A DNA stretch of 64,000 nt from Cheiracanthium punctorium. Taxonomy: Eukaryota > Arthropoda > Arachnida > Araneae > Cheiracanthiidae. This document shows positions 56,130 to 64,000 of the stretch, piece by piece (the stretch's first letter is position 1; each line of letters opens with the position of its first letter). The notes under the pieces were generated by a model. The model was not told where the DNA came from. It did not search any database and saw only the letters and a program-made list of their open reading frames with translations. The translations under genes and the position numbers were made by a program. The stretch covers positions 558,001 through 622,000 of the forward strand of contig JAWZYV010014418.1 in assembly GCA_038373885.1 (NCBI GenBank), read 5' to 3'.

Positions 56130-56695
56130 ATGCGAATTTAGGCGAAATTTTTCTTCGATGTTTACATATATATTTTTATATACGTAACTTAAATATATAA
56201 TAATAATGTTTTTGTATCTATATATATAAAACAAAGTGTAAAATGTTAGTTAGTTGCTTAGTTTGTCTGTGTCCCGCCTAGCTCCTAGACGGGTGATCCT
56301 AGACCTACCAAATATTGTATGGAAATTCTCCAGGACGGTCCCGACATACCTCGTTTTAAATATATAATTGAGAGCAAAAAAAGAAGATTTAGCTGTCTTC
56401 AGCTGATTCATAGACGCACTATGTAACATTAATAATTGATAAGTATCAGAAACCAAGAAAGCTGAAGCTTTGTAAAGTAGTTCTTCATTAAAAAAAAATT
56501 ACCTGAAAGAAGTCCGCTGAATTTTCCGCGGTGCAGTGAAATACATCAGGCGCTTATGCGTGTAGCGATACGCTATAGCTTTCAATCGCCAGCTGAGCGC
56601 TTTTCCACCACGGAAAACTCAGGTGACTATTTTTTTTCATAAAACTTATAAAATTAACTGTCACTTCACTAAATTTCAGCTTGTTTATAATTGTC
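56130..56695. other. Unassigned DNA
   Basis: GTCTGTGTCCCGCCTAGCTCC, then GACGGGTGATCCTAGACCTA, near 56265-56310 resembles noncoding parts of dispersed invertebrate retroelements. No ends or ORF support a specific call. Confidence 0.35.
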
Positions 56696-56699
56696 GGAC

Positions 56700-57010
56700 A
56701 AAACCAGGATACTTTTCTTTCATTCACCTAAGCAACTATATAACTGTGCTTCAATTTATATTTAAATGGTGAATTTGAACGTTGGTTTCAAAAACTACTA
56801 CTTTTTAATATTTAAAAACTATATTTATAGGATAAACTGCTTATTTTTTGAAGTACACAGGTACCTAGTTTTGTCTGATAATGTCTCCTAAAAGAAAAGA
56901 ACACATGATATGTTTCAAATGTGATACGATCAACAATTTTAATACCTAAAATTCCTTCTTTGCGATATCGGGAAAAAGAAAAATACTCTTTCCGAGCAGA
57001 GAAAAATAAA
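56700..57010 (+). repeat. Segmental repeat shared with 46790-47262, copy 2
   Basis: This is the uninterrupted homologue of the block at 46790-47262 and lacks the SINE. Shared phrases are listed there. It represents the pre-insertion state. Confidence 0.82.
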
Positions 57011-57102
57011 TTAATTTCAATATTACTTATGTGTTAACAGTAATTAAGAAAATTCATATTGCTTTAAAAATACCGATAAGCATTTTTTTATATTGGTATA
57101 TC

Positions 57103-57130
57103 ATATATATATATATATATATATATATAC
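57103..57130. repeat. (TA)n microsatellite
   Basis: A simple (TA)n run. Confidence 0.85.
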
Positions 57131-57134
57131 TATA

Positions 57135-57620
57135 TGGAAAACGATAGAAAGGTACAAATTATTTCCGCGTTAGAATACAAAATCGTAAACGCTTTGTTAA
57201 AAGTAATATCGAAAAAATATGAAAATATCAATAGTAATAATGTACAAATTATCGTATACTATAACTTCACTACACAAAATAGTATGTAGTATTTTCAAAA
57301 ACGATATATAATGTACTTTTCATTAATAAATTTAGATACCTTTTTTTCTTTCTTAATCATCATCTGTAACTCGTCGAAGAACATCTGAAGTAAACAAAGA
57401 AACCTCAATACTGATTGTGTGCTCAAATCCCCACAAGTAACTACCCAGAAAGTTTCCCTCTAATTTTATATTAACAAAATAAAAAGCCTGTGTATAGCCT
57501 CTAGTAGTAGCAATACTCCATTTCTTTTTCGCCATTGATAGAAAATATTTTCCTTTAAACGAAGAAGACACCCTTTACTTTGACAGTACTGAAAAAAATG
57601 TATGAACACTTGAAAAGGCA
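57135..57620. other. Unassigned DNA
   Basis: A 72-codon minus-strand frame (57353-57571) has no recognised motif. Nothing else was seen. Confidence 0.45.
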
Positions 57621-57630
57621 TGGGTGAACG

Positions 57631-57738
57631 TTTATTTGTGGGATTAAGGCCGATTAGCTACGCATGGGCTCTAGGACGAGAGGTGGGGCGCCCTCCTTGG
57701 GGGTCTTTCTAAGGGGTCCAAACCCGCATTTACGCAAA
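57631..57738 (-). mobile_element. 5'-truncated SINE
   Basis: GGGGGTCTTTCTAAGGGGTC and CCGATTAGCTACGCATGGGC match the 3' half of the type 3 SINE at 32412-32636. The flanks GGTGAACG at 57623-57630 and 57739-57746 are an exact 8-bp duplication. The tRNA head is missing, as in incomplete target-primed copies. Confidence 0.75.
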
Positions 57739-57749
57739 GGTGAACGAGG

Positions 57750-59235
57750 AAGAGGAACAGTGTCATGTTCAACTCATAGGCCATAGAATGAATGACCTAG
57801 TCTTAAATAAAGCAAATTGAAAACATCATTTAGTGAGAAGATTTTTAAAACTGTTAATTTCTCTACTAAGTTCGTAACAATTTAAATTTTACTCACATTC
57901 TGGAAAAAAAAAATTTCTACTGTTGAAAGTTTACATTAAACATTTCTATATAATTACACACCGACGTAGAATCCGGCGGCATAGACGCAGAGTAACCGTT
58001 TTTTCGAAACCGGAGCTCTGGAACCGGCATTGTTGGGCAATATTGCTTCAAGTCCTCTGTGCGTTTATTTCAGTAAGTATTTTTAACTGTGTATACTCAT
58101 ATACATTACAAGCAGAAAATTAGCAATGTCTAGTGTTAATCTAGATGTCTAGTTTAGACTAGTATATCAGGAAATACAGTTGTAACTATTTAAACTTGCT
58201 TGCCTATTGAAACCATAATGTTCCCTTTTGAACCGTATTCATATTGAATACAAATGTAACAGGGCCCCTAATCTTTTGTATACAAATTAACTAGGGCCCC
58301 TAAGTCGTAAACCCCCGGCGACCACCGTGCCCGCCTATAGGTAAACTAGAAGATAAAGCCCGTTGTAGAGGACATTACAAAGGGCGCCAGAAAAAACATT
58401 CTACAAAAATATGTATACAATATGTATACAATGTATTTAATCTTTATCCACTTAAAATAAATAAATTCATATTTAATTTTTATTATATGCCGAATTCGAA
58501 TTTATATTTTCTTCTAAAAACGTGCAATAACTTTTCGCATTCGAAAGATTTCGTCATGCTGGGAACATACTCCCTTACATCAAAGTTCCATGCAAAGGAA
58601 ATCATTTTATTAGTGACTTAAAAGCTAAAATGGGCGATCTAGAAAAACTATTTTAAACGAATTGGAATGGCAATTTTCCCTTCAAAGCTTGATCTCCCTG
58701 ACTTCAATATGATGTCTTTATCACTTGCGACACCTAATTTTGTCACGCAAAATTAACTTTTTTTACTCTTGGATATAAAATATAGCTGAAATTAGTGAAA
58801 AATCGCTTGAAAGGGGCCACCGTGATTTTTAGATTTTTAAACTAGCACAGATTATTTTCTTCCTTTTTCATTCTTACGTTTTTTATTCTTAACTTTTTAA
58901 TGATGGTAAAAGTTTTATCTTTAGAGTGTTTGAACTGGAATTGTTCCAGAGTCAGTGAGTCAGGGATTATCGTAACTATATACTAGGATACGGCACTCCA
59001 TGATAGTGCAACATTCAATTTTGAAATACGGTTTCTTTGCTTAAGAATCTTTCCTGGAAGTTACTATAGACATGAGTTTATTGTTTATAAGACTGCATAT
59101 TATAGTTGTAAAGAAACATTCTGAATTTGTTAGCCTCCCTGACATTGTTTATTTTAAGAACTACCTTATATAAATATGAAAAGTGAAATTCATTTTTCAA
59201 GGACAGGCTCATAAGGGTTTTGAAACAACTGATGA
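57750..59235. other. Unassigned DNA before the LTR element
   Basis: Two copies of AGGGCCCCTAA, about 35 bp apart at 58261 and 58295, hint at a decayed MITE. No gene was recognised. Confidence 0.4.
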
Positions 59236-59239
59236 ATAT

Positions 59240-59539
59240 TGTTATGACGTCGAGCAGACCCTTCTCCATGCGATGGCGCCATACGTCAGAAGTTGTTTGT
59301 TTTCAGTTCGAGAAGGCGCAGAGACAGCGACGGTGTTGAAGAATGCATGGAAATGTACCGCGAGTTTAAACGGACCTTTGTGGTTGTAGCACACACCTAA
59401 CACCGCGAATATAATGTAATGCGAATGTAACCCTGTGTTTTTATGAATGTGTTTGTGACAGTGTAATAAATCGTCCTCTTCGTCCTATAATTGTGTCCCC
59501 ATCTGTTTTTTGCACGCTACCGTACAGATGAGGAATACA
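59240..59539 (+). repeat. 5' LTR
   Basis: The LTR starts TGTTATGACGTCGAGC and ends GAGGAATACA, giving TG...CA ends and a length of 300 bp. An AATAAA signal sits at about 59465. The 3' LTR lies outside the window, so the boundaries rest on the termini and the adjoining primer-binding site. Confidence 0.75.
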
Positions 59540-59540
59540 T

Positions 59541-59560
59541 TTGGTGGCAGCTTTACGGAT
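59541..59560 (+). other. Primer-binding site
   Basis: TTGGTGGCAGC starts two bases after the LTR. TGG is the complement of the tRNA 3' CCA end. Which tRNA is used cannot be told from memory with certainty. Confidence 0.6.
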
Positions 59561-59727
59561 TGAACTAGTGCATCGAAAACCAGTGTTTTAAGAAATGATT
59601 ATTTTTAGTGGGTAAGTGCCAGTTCTAAAACAGTGCCTTTTTAATTAATCTAAAACAGTGCTTTTGTATTAAAGTTACTAAATTTGATTTCGGGGTCGTT
59701 TTGGAACAGGTTGTGCTTATACAATTT

Positions 59728-59960
59728 AATTGCTTATTTTAGCGGTTGTATTATCGTTTAAGATAAGTATACGTATTTTGGTTTCGATTAAGGTAAATAG
59801 TGTTAATGGTATTTAATTATTTGTTTTAGCGGTTGTATTATCGTTTAAGACAAGTATATGTATTTTGGTTTCGATTTGAGTAAAAGAGTGTTTATGCTAT
59901 AATTACTTGTTTTAGTGGTTGTATTATCGTTTAAAATAAGTATATTGGTTTTCCTGAAAG
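59728..59960 (+). repeat. Three tandem 87-bp units in the leader
   Basis: TTTTAGCGGTTGTATTATCG, then TTTAAGA-AAGTATA, then GTATTTTGGTTTCGATT, begins near 59737, 59824 and 59910; the third copy is shortened. The units lie in the untranslated leader and might contain packaging or promoter elements. Confidence 0.85.
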
Positions 59961-60928
59961 CTAAGCAGAGTGTGAGATGAAAATATTTTTTTTGAACATT
60001 TTGAGTTAAGAAAACAATTATTATTTTATTGTGAATATACCATTTTGATTAATCTTGATTATATGATTCATTAAGAGTTGCTATTTACATAGGAATTACC
60101 TTCTGTTTTCATAAAGTGAATGTGATTAGTTTTGAGAACACTTTTAAATAGTTTTATTCTGTGTATTCAGATTTAAGACTAATTTTCGCTCTCATAAGAA
60201 AAAAGAGAGGTATTTACTGAAATTACGTATTTCAATTAGAAAGTTTTGTTCTCAGAAAATATTATGAAGGTTGTGTTTTCTTTAAAAGAATATATTTTCT
60301 CATACGCAGTTTGACTTTGTTTTGAATTTTGTGTTGAATAATTTTGAAAAAAAAAATTCTTTATGGTTTGATCGCATTATATTGTTTGATTTCATTTGAA
60401 AAGAAAAACAGTTTTGGTTTGTTAAGCAGCTTTCGAAGAAAATAATGGAAATCCTCAGGGAATATTATAAGAGTGTTTAATTCTGTTATCATTTTTTTTT
60501 AGAAACGGAAGTAAACTTCGTAAAGTAATTTGTAGATGGGTGTAGTTTGCTTTTGATTTAAGTAGTATCATTAGTAAAATATTAATTAAGTAAAATTAAA
60601 TAATTATATTGTACATTGTTCATTTATTACTATTTATGTGTTTAATTGGTTTACTAATGTTTATGATTTTGTCGGTATAAGTTATACGATTTTGGCAAAT
60701 TTAAAGATGATAAACATTTTCATGGTTGCCATTTAAAGTTTTTTAAAACACTAAGTGGTTTTTTAGAAAAGTTTAAAATTGAGTATTTTGTGCATTGTTT
60801 TTTACTAAAATTTTTTGTGGGTCATCTGAAGATCCAGAAAATTAATTTGGTTAGAATTAGCATTAACTTTTCCCTAATTCTATTCGTATCGTTGCTGAGG
60901 AATTTCTTGAAAAAATCAAACTATTAAA

Positions 60929-63697
60929 ATGGCCTATCTCGCGAAGGCGCGTAAAGAGGAATTAAGAACAATTGCTCAAGAGTTAGGGGAGGTTACTGAT
61001 GATCTTAAAATGATCGATTTAAAGAATTTGATATTAAATAGCAAGAACTATGATGAAGAATTTGTAAAAGAATTTGTGAATTTGATAATAAGTGATAGAA
61101 TTAAATCTGAAGAAAGGGAAAAGGCTGAACGTGAAAAAAGGGAAAGAATTGAACGGGAAGACAAAGAGAGAATTGAACGTAAAGAAGAGAGACTTAAAGA
61201 AGAGAAAGATAGAGAATTTGCATTAGAAATGAAACGGTTAGAATTGAGTGCTTCTACAGGCGATTCGCGTACGTTGTGTACCAACTTCTCAAGTGGCAGT
61301 GAGACGGGTCCTAAAGTAGAATTATTGAAAATTAACCCAAAATTCGATGAAAAGAAAGATGAAATAGGACTCTATCTAATAAATTTTGAGCGTCGTGCAG
61401 AAATGGCTAGAGTTTCTAAAGAAGATTGGGTTGCGTATTTACTTAGGGTTTTGCCGAGTGAAGTAACGAATATGTTGGCTCGAGAACCCGTAGAGAAGGT
61501 TAAAGATTACGACTATGTTAAGGAGTTGATACTGAAGCGGTACAAATTAAATGCTGAAAGGTTGAAACAGTTATTTTATAGGCATCAGAAGAGTTTTGAA
61601 AAAACATGGCGGAATTATGCTCACGAGTTAAATAGCTATTTCGAAGAATGGACTTCTGAATTAAAGATTACTACGCTTGAACAACTGAAAGAATTAATGG
61701 TTACAGAACAGTTGAAGAGACGTGCGCCCCAAGAAATAAAAGATCATTTCCTGGAAGACTGGATGAAAATGGTTTCTCCTTTTGACTTGGCAGATAAAAT
61801 AGACGAATATGAAAATATCAAAGATAGTTTCAAAAGAACTGGATATCGACAATCATCGAAAAACTCAGACTACTCTAGGAAGTTAGACGGAAAATTAAGG
61901 GGTGAAGACAAGAGGTATAAGAATCAAACAAAACACGATCCACAGAACAACAAAGAAAGGGAATTTGAGCAGAGAAAACAGCCGCGATGCTACGAGTGTG
62001 GTTCTTATAATCACCTTAGACCTCAGTGTCCAAAACTGAAAGAAGTGGTGGCTGCAAACGATATCGCTGACGGAGATGTAGATCACCTGATGGCTCCTTA
62101 TACCACCTTAGGTAAAGTAAATGGTGCAGAAGTTTCCATACTCCGCGATACTGGAGCCACATTAGATTTGGTTTGCCCTAAGTTGGTGAAACCGTATATG
62201 TTTACAGGTGAATATGTGTGGGTGAGATCACCATTGATAGAAACTGCTACATGTCTACCATTAGCCGAAATAGAATTAGAAGGTAGTTTTGGGCATGTTG
62301 TAACGAAAGCAGCAGTACAACAGTATAAATGGGAAGAAAGTAAATATTTGTTAGGAAATAAGACAGCTGCATTGATCGACAGTATGAAGAAAAATAAAGA
62401 TGTGGAAATGCATATGATAAACGCAGTTCAAACACGTTCTAAGAAGAAAAAAGAATTACGAAAGGAAGAAGAGAAATCGCAAGAAATCTCGAATGAAAGT
62501 TGTCAAGAGATCATTGACCTAACCAAAATCACTGATGAAGAAAAAAGTATATTACCATCACCGGAGCCTTTTGTTGAAACTCCTAATCTTTTGAAGATCA
62601 CACCTGAAGAATTCAAGTCCGCCCAAAGTAGAAGCGCAGAATTAAAGTCTCTAATGGAATTAGCTACAGTTAAGGAAAATAGTAAATTTGAATTAAATAA
62701 TGAACTGTTATTTTATAAGAAGGAAGACAAACATGGAACTGAAAGACGACTGCTGGTAGTTCCAGAGGAGTATCGTGAACAGTTAATGAAAATTTGTCAT
62801 GAAGGATCAGCGGCTCATCTTGGAACAACAAAAACTAAAGATGCACTCTTTAAAAGTTTCTACTGGCCCAACTGTTACCGAGATGTTGAGAATTTCGTGA
62901 AGGCTTGTGACAGTTGCCAAAGAGCTGGAAAACCTCAAGAAAAGAAGAAGGCTCCTTTAAAGATCGTACCAGTTATCACAGAAATTTTTACGAAAATAAA
63001 TGTTGATGCTTGTGGGCCTTTGCCCGTGACACCCTCAGGAAACAGATACATATTAACTGATATTTGCATGTCTTCTAAATATCCAGATGCAATCCCTGTG
63101 GAAAATCTCTGTTCGACCACTGTTGTAAATGTGCTACTTCAGATTTTTAGTCGCATGGGATTCCAGAAGGAATTGCAGACCGACCAGGGATCATCTTTCG
63201 TGAGTGCACTTACATCGGAATTTCTAGAAAGGTTTGGAATAAAGGTGGTGCGAAGCTCCGTTTATCACCCCCAAAGTAATCCAGTGGAGAGAATGCACAG
63301 AACTCTAAAAAGAATTCTCCGAGTCCTATGTTTCGAATCTGGACCAGACTGGGAGAATATCTTACCCCAGGCTCTTTTCGCTCTTCGAACGGTAACTCAT
63401 GATAGTACCGGATTTTCTCCAGCTGAATTGGTTCACGGAAAAAACTTAAGAACTCCCATCATGCTTCTCTACGAAAAGTTGAAAGGTGAAGACGAGACAA
63501 AAAGTAGTGTAGTTGAATATGTCTTTGAACTTATGAATCGTATGAAGAGATGCCAAGATCTTGCAATTCAGCAAATGGAAAACGTAAAAGAAAAACAAAA
63601 ACTATGGTATGATCGAAAGGCTACAGAACGCAAGTTTGAAAAGGGAGACTTAGTACTTGTGGTGGCTCCTTCAAAGCCGAATAAATTGTCCGTTTAG
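60929..63697 (+). CDS. Gag-protease-integrase polyprotein
   Basis: The 922-codon frame begins at ATGGCC in a good context (TTAAAATGG). Residues 1-55 are helical. Residues 60-110 are a charged coiled coil rich in E, K and R. About 135-300 is a capsid region (INFERRAEMARVSKEDWVAY, SYFEEWTSEL) resembling SCAN/Gmr1-type capsids. A CCHC zinc knuckle is formed by C354, C357, H362 and C367. The aspartic protease has DTGA at 407-410. Integrase follows, with a zinc-binding H624, H630, C660, C663 set and the catalytic triad D693, D752 and E787. YHPQSNPVERMHRTL surrounds the last residue. The frame ends at TAG 63695-63697 within a conserved C-terminal integrase region (PNKLSV, then WVGPGQI after the stop). 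No frameshift separates Gag and Pol. Confidence 0.88.
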   Translation: MAYLAKARKEELRTIAQELGEVTDDLKMIDLKNLILNSKNYDEEFVKEFVNLIISDRIKSEEREKAEREKRERIEREDKERIERKEERLKEEKDREFALEMKRLELSASTGDSRTLCTNFSSGSETGPKVELLKINPKFDEKKDEIGLYLINFERRAEMARVSKEDWVAYLLRVLPSEVTNMLAREPVEKVKDYDYVKELILKRYKLNAERLKQLFYRHQKSFEKTWRNYAHELNSYFEEWTSELKITTLEQLKELMVTEQLKRRAPQEIKDHFLEDWMKMVSPFDLADKIDEYENIKDSFKRTGYRQSSKNSDYSRKLDGKLRGEDKRYKNQTKHDPQNNKEREFEQRKQPRCYECGSYNHLRPQCPKLKEVVAANDIADGDVDHLMAPYTTLGKVNGAEVSILRDTGATLDLVCPKLVKPYMFTGEYVWVRSPLIETATCLPLAEIELEGSFGHVVTKAAVQQYKWEESKYLLGNKTAALIDSMKKNKDVEMHMINAVQTRSKKKKELRKEEEKSQEISNESCQEIIDLTKITDEEKSILPSPEPFVETPNLLKITPEEFKSAQSRSAELKSLMELATVKENSKFELNNELLFYKKEDKHGTERRLLVVPEEYREQLMKICHEGSAAHLGTTKTKDALFKSFYWPNCYRDVENFVKACDSCQRAGKPQEKKKAPLKIVPVITEIFTKINVDACGPLPVTPSGNRYILTDICMSSKYPDAIPVENLCSTTVVNVLLQIFSRMGFQKELQTDQGSSFVSALTSEFLERFGIKVVRSSVYHPQSNPVERMHRTLKRILRVLCFESGPDWENILPQALFALRTVTHDSTGFSPAELVHGKNLRTPIMLLYEKLKGEDETKSSVVEYVFELMNRMKRCQDLAIQQMENVKEKQKLWYDRKATERKFEKGDLVLVVAPSKPNKLSV

Positions 63698-64000
63698 TGG
63701 GTAGGTCCTGGACAAATTATCCAACAATTATCTGAAACAAACTATGTTGTTAAATTTCCAGACAAAGAAAAAAATCATGTGTATCATATCAATATGCTGA
63801 AACCTTATTATCAAAGACCAGAAAATATAAATTTGTTATATACGGAAGAACCAGATGCTGATGAAGAAGAAATTCCATGTTTGCAGCTGAACTCCTGTAA
63901 AAATGAAGAGTCTGAACTTTTCCAAAACATAGAGTCAAACTCCCGACTTTCTGAAAGTGAACGTGAAACTCTGAGACTTCTAATATCTGAGTATTCTGGC
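63698..64000 (+). pseudogene. Continuation of pol after the in-frame stop, cut by window end
   Basis: The frame remains open after the TAG to the end of the window. It begins WVGPGQIIQQLSETNYVVKF and continues to HVYHINMLKPYYQ, a C-terminal integrase module of the GPY/F-like type. An acidic linker follows, and then LSESERETLRLLISEYSG. A segment of this kind normally lies just ahead of the reverse transcriptase in Ty3/gypsy Pol. The enzyme that follows is therefore expected right after position 64000, downstream of integrase. Confidence 0.72.

Larger units (their letters stand above)
59240..64000 (+). mobile_element. Gmr1-like Ty3/gypsy LTR retrotransposon (5' part)
   Basis: The element consists of a 5' LTR, a primer-binding site, a 1.4-kb leader, and one long frame with Gag, protease and integrase; it is cut off by the window end. 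The integrase follows the protease directly and no reverse transcriptase precedes it. That order (PR-INT-RT) is the hallmark of the Gmr1 clade and differs from the usual Ty3/gypsy order. The capsid part also resembles the SCAN-type capsid that the literature derives from Gmr1-like Gag. An in-frame stop at 63695 indicates a defective copy unless read through. The reverse transcriptase itself is not in view. Confidence 0.8.

Noticed and set aside
61048..61284. Serine-rich minus-strand frame
   Set aside because: It is antisense to the charged coiled coil of Gag; the serine and leucine richness is a shadow of the GAA/AGA codons on the coding strand.

Overview
The window looks like gene-poor, AT-rich nuclear DNA from an animal. 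No rRNA, CRISPR or bacterial-style operon is visible, and no clear host gene was recognised; the only candidate is a short MADF-like open frame at 43.45-43.77 kb. The sequence is built largely from mobile elements and their relics. Short A/T-rich ORFs, many (TA)n microsatellites, hAT and Tc1/mariner miniature elements, tRNA-derived SINEs, a Penelope-like element with an N-terminal GIY-YIG domain and a Gmr1-like LTR element together suggest an arthropod genome, plausibly a chelicerate such as a spider. That assignment is an inference from element types, not from a host gene.

Layout. 0.6-2.6 kb: a tandem array with about 150-bp units, flanked by two copies of a 270-bp direct repeat and interrupted by a hAT-type MITE that itself contains a second MITE. 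5.7-8.3 kb: MITE relics, a palindromic repeat element, a broken mariner transposase and a Tc1-type terminus. 9.2-10.6 kb: a minus-strand pogo/pipsqueak-type transposase relic that has lost its catalytic core but keeps a C-terminal PHD-like zinc finger. 18-33 kb: several SINEs with perfect or near-perfect target duplications, foldback and TIR MITEs, and two hAT MITEs of one family in opposite orientation. 33.0-33.7 kb: a near-perfect 0.73-kb palindrome. 34.8-35.7 kb: hAT elements, one with a transposase C-terminus. 36.7-43.2 kb: a TIR element followed by a complete-looking but broken Penelope-like element with an inverted copy of its terminal repeat and a hammerhead-like ribozyme motif in each copy. 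47.47-53.09 kb: a 5.6-kb hAT element (8-bp target duplication) that contains other elements. 53.6-55.9 kb: a MITE and a Tc1 transposase relic with a nested MITE. 59.24 kb to the window end: a Gmr1-like Ty3/gypsy LTR retrotransposon whose integrase precedes the expected reverse transcriptase; the element runs off the window.

How the parts work together. The retroelements would supply their own copying enzymes: the GIY-YIG plus reverse transcriptase of the Penelope-like element, and Gag, protease and integrase of the LTR element. The MITEs and SINEs are non-autonomous passengers that need enzymes from elsewhere. Nearly every coding frame seen carries a stop, a frameshift or a deletion, so the window is mostly a record of past insertions. 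Nested insertions give a relative order of events in several places.
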